Assembly (NCBI GenBank): GCA_002005505.1
Contig: KV908731.1
Coordinates: 34,512 to 80,904, forward strand
Origin: Botryococcus braunii
Lineage: Eukaryota > Chlorophyta > Trebouxiophyceae
Length of the DNA stretch: 46,393 nucleotides
Reading direction: 5' to 3'
The notes under the pieces are model-generated. The model did no database searches and had not been told where the DNA came from. It was given only the letters and a program-made list of their open reading frames with translations. The position numbers were made by a program, and so were the translations under genes. Positions 19,592 through 29,400 of this stretch are shown piece by piece. Position 1 is the first letter of the stretch. Every line of letters starts with the position of its first letter.

Positions 19592-20282
19592 TGAAATATT
19601 CTGGGCTTGGCGTATCCTGCATGGTGGCGGCACGGAGGGTGTTAGACGATGTCCTCCTACTTGTGCGTTGTTAAGTAGGCACGGACATATACAAGTCAAG
19701 GACTGGTTAGCAACTGATTGATAGACACCCGGAGTGCCACTATAGTTCCAACCAAGTGTTACAATATCTCTCATCTCTCCTAACAAGGTGACGCAGTTCA
19801 AACACGCCTAACCTGCTCTCACCCAGGTCGTGTTCATTACTTTGTCCGATGAGCTAAACTCAACTCTATATGTCTAACATGTTCTAACAATGTTCATCTG
19901 AGTGCTAAATCCAGGAATACAATAAGGATTAAGTCACCTGCATGGTGGCGGCACGGAGGGTGTTAGACGATGTCCTCCTACTTGTGCGTTGTTAAGTAGG
20001 CACGGACATATACAAGTCAAGGACTGGTTAGCAACTGATTGATAGACACCCGGAGTGCCACTATAGTTCCAACCAAGTGCCTTCCCTATCCGTGCTTGCC
20101 CCATATGCCTCCTTTCTACAAACGTGTCTGTAACTTGCGTTATGATAGTCTTCGTTCAAATGCATGTATTGCCTGGCAGAACTCAGGGTTCTGCCTCTCT
20201 TTCCTAATTGGTATTGTCTTCATACGGAGACTTGCCATTATTACTCCTCTGAGGGAAAGGCATAAAATTAATTAACACAACA
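19592..20282 (-). repeat. Copia-1 5' LTR
   Basis: 691 bp, matching 13143-13833 throughout as read, with its internal 143-bp duplication at 19616-19758 and 19937-20079. It should contain the promoter for the minus-strand transcript. Confidence 0.97.
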
Positions 20283-20287
20283 AAAGC
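20283..20287. repeat. Copia-1 target-site duplication (right)
   Basis: AAAGC, matching 13138-13142. Confidence 0.95.
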
Positions 20288-20642
20288 TCCTAATTGTCCT
20301 GGAAAGGTCTTGATTGAATTGGAAAGGTACTGAAGGACACTGAAAAAGTCCCAAAGTTTTCTGGGTTATTTTGGGGGTGTCCCAAAAACATCCTAGTAAA
20401 AGCACGGAAAGGGATTAGAGTAGGCTGGGACATGTTTGGGAACTCCCGGAAACATCCCCAGGCCATCGGGATGGTTTCCAGACATCCTGTAAATGTGCGG
20501 GTGAATGCTGGAAAGATGCCAAGACATGTTGGAAATCCCCAGTTCATCCCCAAAACGTCTCGGGATCACCTGTGAGTGCTGGAAAGATGCCAAGACATGT
20601 TGGAAATCCCCAGTTCATCCCCAAAACGTCTCGGGATCACCT
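20288..20642 (+). repeat. Degenerate satellite right of Copia-1, with 71-bp tandem duplication
   Basis: Recurrent pieces such as CCTGGAAAGG, GGAAAGGTACTG and GGGACATG make up this stretch. 20501-20571 is repeated with one early base change at 20572-20642. It continues the satellite broken by Copia-1 and is related to 23021-23640. Confidence 0.85.
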
Positions 20643-20755
20643 GTGTACTTCCTAGGAAGCAATGCAAAACATGTGATGGTCCTGCCAGTAACCTAGAGCG
20701 CATGGGGTGTTCCACGGATGTTGATGATCATGTGGATGTGTCCAAGTGTGTGTGC

Positions 20756-20756
<1 letters not shown>

Positions 20757-20793
<37 letters not shown>

Positions 20794-20828
20794 TATACAT
20801 ACACACATGTACTTGTGTATAAACTCTG

Positions 20829-20856
<28 letters not shown>
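20757..20856 (+). repeat. (CA)n microsatellite pair
   Basis: Two CA tracts (20757-20789 and about 20830-20856) are separated by a CATACATATACATACACA variant stretch. Confidence 0.95.
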
Positions 20857-20860
<4 letters not shown>

Positions 20861-21288
20861 TCATACTTACATATATCCATGCTGTTATATGTTTAGATCT
20901 CAGGGAGAAAGACAGTTGAGGGTGCTGGTGACACATGCATGCTTTCATCCAGGTGTTTTTTACAAGTACAGCATTTGAGGTATCCACTACCTCACCCCTC
21001 CTAACTGCTGGTCTACCATAAAAATAATTTGAAACCAGAAACCTAGATTAGTCTCCAGCATTTTTCCTAGGCCTCTTTCGCCCTGTAGTGTCATTTCTTG
21101 GTTTGTCCGTTGAGGTCCACCCCATGGCCACCTTCAAGACCCGCGCCTTCTTGTAAATGCTCTCATTGCTGAACCCAGGCATGATGAAAGATACTTGCAT
21201 CTGGGCTCTAGCATGCATGATGCTGTAAAGGGCTTCAATCATCCCTCCAGCCCACATTCCCATCACTCCACGTTCCTCATACGAAGGA
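20857..21288. other. No gene recognised
   Basis: A minus-strand open frame of 167 aa runs from the minisatellite into 21048, and its unique part contains WTSTDKPRNDTTGRKRPRKN. I do not recognise it. It could be the remnant of an exon, but the repeat-encoded N-terminal part makes it doubtful. Confidence 0.3.
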
Positions 21289-21575
21289 ACCCCCCCCCCC
21301 CCCCCACTCGGTATTCGCGAGAAAAAAGCCGTAAGGTTGTACCACCCCCCCACCCCACTAGGGATTCTCGAGGAAAAAAGCCGTAAGGTTGTACCACACC
21401 CCCCCCCCCCCCACTCGGTATTCGCGAGAAGAAAAGCCGTAAGGTTGTACCACACCCCCCCCCCCCCACTAGGGATTCTCGAGGAAAAAAGCCGTAAGGT
21501 TGTACCACCCCCCCCCCCCCCACTCGGTATTCGCGAGAAAAAAAGCCGCAAGGTTGTATCACCCCCCTACCCCCC
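21289..21575 (+). repeat. Minisatellite of about 55 bp with two alternating variants and poly-C spacers
   Basis: Five copies share AAAAAAGCCGTAAGGTTGTACCAC. Copies 1, 3 and 5 begin ACTCGGTATTCGCGAG, whereas 2 and 4 begin ACTAGGGATTCTCGAG. Runs of 7-17 C separate them. The strict A-B-A-B-A order implies a higher-order unit of about 110 bp. Confidence 0.93.
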
Positions 21576-22648
21576 TAGTCCGTGACACTGTCGAGTTACG
21601 TGACCAATAACCTACGTGACTTTGGCGGAAAGCGCAAGTTCGGTTCAGTGAACAGATACCAACAGACATAACAATTGTGCGAATATCGAATCCATTCTTT
21701 GGAGGCATTCTGTTCCATGTCTATCATTGACAGTTGACGACGGAGTTGCTTGGGGCGTGCAACCAACGGCTACACCAAGTGCAATTTGAATTTTTGTGCT
21801 CCGTAGTAGCTGTGGTTTCTCTCGTCTTCTTTCATTAGTTATTCCATGCTCTAAAACGTTATCAGTTTGCTTTGCGAAAGTTCTCGAGGCTGTCTTGGGC
21901 ACGGCAAGAAGTTATTGTTATAAGTACGGCTGGAGCTACTTGCACTACCTCACAATCCTTGACCAGCTCAATTTTTTTTTGCTCTACTTTCACTTTAAAC
22001 TTTAAAGCTCTACTTTCAGTATGACCATGAGTTAATTCCTCGTTGGTGGTTGCGACTCGGAACTGTATCAAAGGAAATATGCTGTCAGCATCGAGTGGTT
22101 GGTGCGCACGGTTTGGAAGCATATGGGCCAATTGTCCCTCTCTCTTCACTCTTAGAAGTGAAATTTCAGTGACCTTCATATCATCACTCCTAGAAACTGG
22201 TATCGCTTCGTGGGTTTTCACATTGCAGGTCGTGTCTGAGCAACAGTGAGCCCTGCAGGGTACTACAAAAGGAGAATGTAGAAATTCAGACGAGTCTTCA
22301 CAATCCATAGAGGTTGCCTAAGCGGGGATCAGGCACGGTTAGCAGAGGTCGGGGCTTGTTGAGGGCTCTGCAGCTCCACAAATGTAAGGTAAGTTACAAA
22401 ATGTACGCCTGTTCACTTACCCTGACATCACAAATGCATATATGGCAGACATGGGTAGGGTGTTGTGCTCGTAGGGGCGCTGTCGAGGTTCTCAGTGTGT
22501 GGAGAGTGCTCCAGCAGAGTGCATGCACAGACTTCCAAAGAGATTGAACATTTACCACAGTTCTAATCGACATGTCACTTAGGTGTGTACACTTAGGTGA
22601 AGCCATCGCACCTGAAACAAGCCGCACGACCGGTGCCACGCATCCAAG
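21576..22648. other. No gene recognised
   Basis: A 148-aa minus-strand frame (21862-22308) has no recognisable domain. Nothing else stands out. Confidence 0.35.
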
Positions 22649-23020
22649 CTGTAAGGAGCATTGTTCTAATTAGCCCCAGTGCCACGAAAGATTAGAGACA
22701 TCACCAAATCACCATCTAAACTCACCAAATAGAGTTTAAGTAACAATAGAACAGTGTAAGACGCATTCGCATAAGTCCGCACGAGCTCTAACGTTAGTAG
22801 TCCGGTTAACCGCAGAAGTAGGTAACCCCGCGCCTCCCGGACTACATAAGCCGACCGACCCGAACAAATCGAACCAGCCGAACCGTAAATTCAAAATAAA
22901 CACTGTAACAGCTAGGTCTCAGGGCTATTCCCTGAGTAGCGAATCGCCACGGTGGTAATCACCATTGGTAATTGACAAGGTCAATTACAATAACCATATT
23001 ACGTGGATTCGCGGGCCCCT
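22649..23020 (+). repeat. Possible solo LTR
   Basis: Begins TGTAAGGAGC, carries AATAAACACTGTAAC (polyadenylation-like) about two thirds along, and ends ...GGGCCCCTACA at the start of the satellite. TG...CA ends and the AATAAA position resemble an LTR of about 372-375 bp. No target duplication or second copy was found, so the call is tentative. Confidence 0.4.
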
Positions 23021-23640
23021 ACACTGGCAGGACGAGTTTTGACCTGAAAAGGTCTGAATCGTCCTGGAAAGGTCCTAATTGTGCTGGAAGTATCCCAACA
23101 ACATCCTAGATGTTGTAGGTGTTGAAATGATACCAAAAAAACCTGGAATGTTACTGAAAGTATGCCGGAAAGATCCCAAGACATTTCCCAGTATGTTTCC
23201 AGGTACATTACAGTGTGTTTATGGGATGGTTTCAGGACCATTTCAAACAAAAGTCCCGAATATAATCTGAGAGGTACTGGGTACCTTCTAGGATGTCCTA
23301 GATAGCTATGTCCCGTTTCGAGGGACGTCCGGTACGTTCGTGGTACATTTTCGGGACGTGTCCAGGACATCCCGAGAGGTCCTGACGGACGATACCTGGG
23401 ACAGTTTCCGGATATTTTCAAGACGTGTCCAGGACATCCCGAGAGGTCTTAAGGAGAAGATCCTAGGATACTTTCGTGATGTCCTTGTATCGTTTTCAGG
23501 ATGTTTCTGGGATAAGTTCAAGTATGTCCCGTGACCAGTATGGACAGACACCAGGAATTTTGAGGGTGCTTTTTGGGATGGGTAAAGAACATTACAGGAC
23601 AGTTTATAGACATACATGACACGTTTTCAAGACTATTCTG
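23021..23640 (+). repeat. Degenerate satellite, second locus
   Basis: The first 50 bp are identical to 13091-13140 and the following bases resemble 20283 onward. Later parts are degenerate copies with GGGAC, AGGACATCCC and AGGTCCT motifs; GACGTGTCCAGGACATCCCG recurs exactly about 65 bp apart near 23355 and 23420. Confidence 0.85.
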
Positions 23641-23943
23641 GGATATTCTCGTGCATGTTTCATATACGATATACATTTACATGACGGTAAGGAATTGAGT
23701 GTGCATGTGGAGTACACCAGCCAGAACTCTATACTTTATTGATTTTTATAGATGGTGGACGATTATAATTACATATGGCTGTTGTCCATACTTTGTAAAG
23801 TAATACGACCTAAAACCTCTTTGCTGTCCATACAAATTAACCTGACTGACACATTCCCCATAACCTGTAATAACTCTGTAATAATGTAGCCTTCTTTCCT
23901 ATGCAGCTGTACGCATGTGGCACTCGACACTATTGTGGCATCC
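23641..23943. other. AT-rich flank of Gypsy-C
   Basis: No gene. Its last ten bases, TGTGGCATCC (23934-23943), also occur at 25291-25300 just inside the other edge of the adjacent LTR. Confidence 0.5.
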
Positions 23944-25288
23944 TACAGGGTTCCGTGCCCAACGGTACCCCCACAAAATTTTTCGGTTAGTTAGCGAGAT
24001 TCAGTCGGGCTGCGGGGTTATAAATGTAGGTTCGAATCGATTGGTCGGATCGCCACCCGGGTTTGTGAGGCCCCGGGACCTAGCACTTGGGAGGGACTTA
24101 CTGGTCTGCTCCCGGTCTTGCGACCGGTCTTTCGGACGATAACCGGAGGTTGGCTCCGATGGCTTTCAGGCTCGTTCGGCTCCGAGCTGCGGGGCTGGAC
24201 TCGTGCTGGGTCTGGTGGTTTAAGTGTTATTAGTTTACTAACGGTTTTATCAAAAGGATTTTGTTCTCCAGGATGTGTGTTTTCTTCCTATTGTGTTTTC
24301 TTGAAGTCCGTCGGGGTCTTGCGGATCAGTGTTTAGGCGGCTTACGGCTACGTCGCGGCTATTGTTCAGATATTGCTCTGCGGTTGTGAGTACCTAGAAT
24401 ATGAGTATTTTGAGGTTTCTGTGGAGTCGAAAGGTGGTGTGTGTTTGATCTCGTGGCGTGGTTGGTATTCCCGCGGAGGGGGTCTGTATAACGACTAAAT
24501 TACTTTGATATTTTAATGTTCCCACAGAATTTCTACTATGACAAGTCAATTCTATCAATATTCTTTCACAATAAATACAATTTCACGTGTTACAATGCAA
24601 GTTAACGGTTATCACCGGGACGATCAATGGCCTAACTCGGCAAGACAGTGGTGTCACAAAAGCACAATAATACTGCAAGGGCAGTGTCACAATTACGATT
24701 CAAATAACAGGTCAAACAAATACCATCCCTATTCGCCGGGGGCCGCGGACAGAGTTCAGTTCTTGGTGCGAGAGTCTTACATGCACGTTGGAAACTTGGA
24801 AACAACTGTAAACTTGTGGGCCGGAGGCTGAGCCCCTAATATACACTCCCCTCTCGTAATACGGACAGCCGTATTAACACATCCCATCACCTGATCAGGA
24901 GCGGTTAAGGCGTCGCCAACTCACTGATCAACGGACGGCTGAAAGACAAATTTCCTGGTGCCCGACTGCATGGCACCTACCGAGTAGCAAAGTTTCCACG
25001 AACATTCAGTTTCAACCGTTGCTTCGAATGAAGTCACCCGAATACACAATTTGGCCCTCAGGACCTAAATCAGGGATAAATACCCCAACCCAGGTACAAA
25101 AGGGTAAAGACAAGCGCCATTTTTCCACGACTTTATGAAACGTCAAATAAGAGCCATAATAAAAGCTGTACAAGTCCGATTGAGGGTCGTTTACTAATCA
25201 CTTTTGTGGCTACGCCAAATACACACATTGTCAGTTTAAATCAATCGGATGGCCACCAATGTACACGGTCACACTCCAGTTCACGACA
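23944..25288 (-). repeat. Gypsy-C 3' LTR
   Basis: In element sense starts TGTCGTG and ends CCCTGTA. 23944 to about 24920 is nearly identical to the other copy (one A/G change seen, at about 24719). About 24930-25030 and 25137-25288 differ heavily, with an identical block of about 110 bp between. Confidence 0.88.
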
Positions 25289-25297
25289 TATGTGGCA

Positions 25298-25312
25298 TCC
25301 TTTCCCCCCCTT
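25298..25312 (-). promoter_or_regulatory. Gypsy-C polypurine tract
   Basis: AAGGGGGGGAAAGGA in element sense lies 9 nt upstream of the TGTCGTG LTR start as defined by the shared sequence. If the LTR began at TGCCACATA the tract would abut it exactly, but the 5' copy lacks those bases. Confidence 0.75.
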
Positions 25313-26479
25313 AAAGGAGAGAAAGTCTGGAACGACTTTCGAGAGTGTTTGTCGAGAGGACTAAAGAGCATAAAGTACAATGCCTATGACATAAGGTACA
25401 AATAGTACGGGTATTCAATTCTGTCTTGTACTCACGCATGTAGGAATTCTTTCCTCCCCTAAGGGTTGGTCTTACTAATATCTTCGTGATATCATAATGT
25501 ATTGAACTTAATATAATTTACTGAATAAGGTACAACATGTACTGCATCAAGTGTACTGCCTATGGTCATCAAGGGATGCCCATTTTACACCACCAGAGTT
25601 CGAATGCATCAGATTGCTTCCACCTTGAAGGTGTACATGTCTGATAAAAGCAAGTTTCTCGGGACTAGAGCCGGTGTGACATCCTTTCTCCATCTTTGGG
25701 CTTCCAAACCCTCCAAACTCAATTGGTCCAGCCAGATTATTGCTCGGATGCGCCGAGGTATTGCATATTCCCTGTTGATATATCCATGATAGTAGAACGA
25801 CTCCAATTGTGTCGGCTGCATGCGGCACGCTTGGTCCTTGTCCATTGTTCCTTGAACAGCTCCTTGTACTTCGTCCTTGCCGCAAGGTACTTTGTAGGTA
25901 TCGTTGTCCATTGCTGCGCGTTGGGAAGGTGATTCATAATGCACCGCCTTTGCGGCATCACCGTTGTTCATCGGGGACCCTTGGCCCATGAGTATAGATG
26001 CGCGGGGCTGAATTGCTCTTCGCTTACATATGCCATCCAATTCCAAACTCCAACATTCCCTCAAGATACTGCTTTGGCTCAAGTCCTTTGAAGCAAGCTT
26101 CTTCTCATTCACGGTCTTTCTTCGTAGGAAGGATGCGACCTTCAGCACTCTACCGGTAGTGGTATAACTTACTTTAAACATTTTCAATGCGTGCAATACT
26201 ATTCCTTTTCTAATTATTTCCTTTAGTCCTTTTAGTGGTGGCTGGGATGGTACTTCCCAACGGTGGGTATTGATTCCCTCCAGGTCTTTCCTTTAGAATT
26301 TTGGGTAACAAGCGTGCTGCCGTCGTAGTACTCCTTAACAATGTCAAGTCGGCCCTCGTACCATGGTACTGTCCTTGGGCCAAATCCTCTGGTGGCCTTT
26401 CGTACAAGTGGCCAGTTGCGGGTCCTTCATTCAATAGGGAATTCTTTGGCGGCAAAATAGTAGTTCTGGGCCCGGCGTG
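25313..26479 (-). pseudogene. Gypsy-C degenerate region where integrase is expected
   Basis: After the polyprotein stop, one frame shows RIARRAQNYYFAAKEFP and RLDIVKEYYDG, which resemble the start of a retroviral-type integrase zinc-binding region. Frames are then broken by many stops. No H-H-C-C region and no DD35E core were found in any frame. A 195-aa open frame at 25609-26196 has no recognisable motif. I infer that the integrase was lost by deletion and decay. Confidence 0.55.
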
Positions 26480-29400
26480 CTATTCGCTAGCATCCTTGCG
26501 GCTTGTCCCAGGTCGGTGTCGTTTGTCGGCGGCTAGGTAGTCAAGTACTTCTTCATCGTCCACAATGTCACGAGAGGGGACGGCATCCGCAATCTGGTCA
26601 CATAAAGGGCATAGCCAGGGTCCCCTGGGTACCCGGGCCAGTGCAGGCTCCAACCAGTCGATGGGGTATCCGTGGTTGCAGAGGTCACATAGTAGCATGG
26701 TCTCCTCATCATCTCTTCCCGTGCATACTTGGCACGGTACATCTTCCATAAGCGGCGGGCTGTCAGTACGCATACGCGGTGTAGTCTTAGGTTCTTGGCT
26801 GGCCATAGCGGCAGAACGGCCAGATATAGTCTCCGTAGGCGGCGGCAGGTCATAAATCTGTGTTGATTCAATTCCCATCTCCGGAAGGCAGTCCCTGGAA
26901 GGGGGTGCATCATCCTCCGGGGTCGTCATGCGGCGTAGGGTTGGTGAAGTTACTATCTCTCCGCGCTGGGTGGTATCGTGCGCGGGTGGCGGGTAAGGTT
27001 GGTCCAGGTCCATTTTGTCTCCAGCAGGCGGCATATTTTCCTTGTCAAAGGTCATGGTGTAGCAGCAGTGCATGTGGTTCTTCTCATTATTTTCTTCTTC
27101 TAACAGCGGCGGCGGCGGCTCTTCACTGTAGTCTTCTCCAGGGGGCGGCATTAGGCGTAGACGGGAAAGGCAGTCCACATTCCCATGCAAGGTCCCCGAG
27201 CGGTGCTGGATGTCAAAGTCATATTCTTGCAGTTCGATGGCGTATCGTGCTAGCTTGCCGGACAAGTTGCGTGTGGTGAGTAACCACTTTAAAGCTTTAT
27301 GATCTGTTACTATAGTAAATTGAACTCCATAGAGGTAGGGGCGGAATAGCTTCACGGCCCACACTATGGCAAGCAGCTCCCCATCCGTTGGAGAGTAGTT
27401 GAGCTCTGCTCCTTGTAAAGTTTTGCTGGCGTATGCGATCACATGGTCACCATCCTCAAGCTCCTGGCCCAGAATAGCGGCGGCGGCTCCGGGCTGCCAA
27501 TCAGTGTATAGGGTGAATTTCTTGCTGAAGTCGGGGTATCGTAGAAGCGGTGCATCCACTAGCATAGCCTTGATGGCTTCGAAGGCGGCTTGGCAGTCAG
27601 TAGTCCAATTGAAAACAATCCCCTTTTTCGTAAGCCGCGTCAATGGGGCAGATATGGCGGCCATGTTGTGCAGAAATCTCCTGTAGTAGTTTGCAAGTCC
27701 CAAAAAGGACCTGACTTCGGTCACGTTCGTCGGCGGTGCTGCGTTGAGAACTGCCTCAACCTTGAAAGGGTTGGGTTTTATGCCTTGAGGCGTAATAACG
27801 TATCCTAAGTACAACACTTCACTGCAACATAACTCACACTTGGCTGGGTTGGCTCTAAAGCCCACCGCACGGAAGCGTTCAAGCACTAATTTCAAATGAG
27901 TGAGGTGGTCCTCGAATGTGCGGCTGTATACCAAACAATCATCTAAATAAATGACACAACGCTTGCCTATTAAGTCTTGCAATAGAGTGTTAACAAATCT
28001 CTGAAGCGTAGCCGGGGCGTTACGCAAGCCGAACGGCATTGACACAAACTCGAATAAACCTTCTTTGGTAGTAAAAGCGGTCTTTGCACGGTCCTCTGGG
28101 GCTACTGGTATTAACCAAAAGGCTGACTTGCAATCAATCTTACTCAAATATTCCACCCCCTGACCTAAGGAATCTAGGGTCTCATCTATCCTAGGCATGG
28201 GGTAGTTGTCACGTCTGGTAACTGCATTTAGTGGACGGTAGTCAATACAAAACCGGACAGAGCCATCCGGCTTGCCTACTAACACAGGTGAACTAGACCA
28301 AGGAGAGCTGGAAGGCACTATCACTCCAGCCTCTAGCATTTTGTGAACTTCTTCCTCGATCACCTGATCCTCCGAACGGGACAAGCGATAAGGGCGTGTT
28401 TTAATGGGGACCGCATCCCCAGTGTCTATGCGGTGGTGCATTAAGGTGGTTCTTTCTTGTACTATACCTGGGGTAAATACATCCTTATACTCCTGTACTA
28501 ATCTCTCAATCTCTTCTTCTCTCTTAGGACCCAATTTTCGCATCCCGGTGGTGATTTTTAACATGGGATCGGGGTCCTGTTTCATCTTTTCAGTATTTGT
28601 AATCTCTCTCAACCTCTGCATACCAGGATCTTCCTTTCTAAGTGAAGTGGGTATTCGCACGATTATGACAGGCCATCTAGTTGGGCCAATACGAAGCCGA
28701 GGACCTGCCGGATCCTCTCCAGGAGCCGTGAACAACTGTACTCCAGGAGGGAATTGCCTGATAATTTCGAGTTGCTCAATAACCGTTGGAAACCAAGGGG
28801 CAGAAGGCCACCATGGGAGAACAAGTACGGCACTAGTGGTGAAGGGACTCGCCGTGAAGCATGCAAGGCAATGTTCAACTATGTTACTAATTAAAGAAAA
28901 AGGAGGGTTGCAATATACACTCATGTGGGTCCAGTTTTGCATTAAGCAGTCGGTTTCGCTAGACCAATACAAAGGAAGTTGAGAGTTGTAGCCTTGGGTG
29001 TCACAACATGCGTCGATGTCAAAGGGACCCCACTGAGCTTCAATCTCTTTAAAAATATTAACTTCTAACATCCAGTCCTCAGTTAAGTAGGAATGTGCAG
29101 CAAACATGAGTTCCTCCCCCTCGTCTCTAACAAGGGCATTGAAGATCTCCACTTCGGATTCGGACGAGGTGACCTCCTCGTCCCCCGAATACTCTTCCTC
29201 AGATTGATCAGTACTCTCTATTTCTTCGTCACTTGCGGCATTAAGGTCCATGTCCTCCTCTAATTCTCCTGATAGGTCATCTCCGTCGTTCATATTAACG
29301 TCCGGTAGATCGGGTACCTCCGGTACCCCAGGGCCCGCAGGAGGCCCCGCGGGACCGCCAAGGTCTAGCTCGGGGAGGCGAGCAACACAGTATCGATTAC

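Larger units (their letters stand above)
13143..20282 (-). mobile_element. Copia-1: intact Ty1/copia LTR retrotransposon
   Basis: A complete 7.1-kb element bounded by TG...CA LTRs of 691 bp that read as identical, with AAAGC duplications, a PBS, a polypurine tract and two open ORFs in the order PBS - ORF1 (90 aa) - ORF2 (gag, protease, integrase, RT, RNase H) - PPT. Integrase before RT defines Ty1/copia. Identical LTRs and unbroken ORFs point to a recent, perhaps still competent, insertion. It inserted into the degenerate satellite; a related, uninterrupted version of the site is at 23021-23100. Confidence 0.97.

Noticed and set aside
19457..19801. 114-aa minus-strand frame running from the Copia-1 LTR across the PBS
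   Set aside because: It shares its start with the identical LTR-encoded frame at 12948-13352 and would require a transcript containing LTR, PBS and ORF1 in the wrong frame; no motif.
24025..24045. GGTTCGAATCG, resembling a tRNA B box, in both Gypsy-C LTRs
   Set aside because: No A box at the right distance and no cloverleaf can be drawn; it is part of the LTR.
26533..26913. 126-aa frame overlapping the PHD-like region of Gypsy-C
   Set aside because: Alternative frame of the polyprotein; its Cys and Trp residues are by-products of the real finger's codons.
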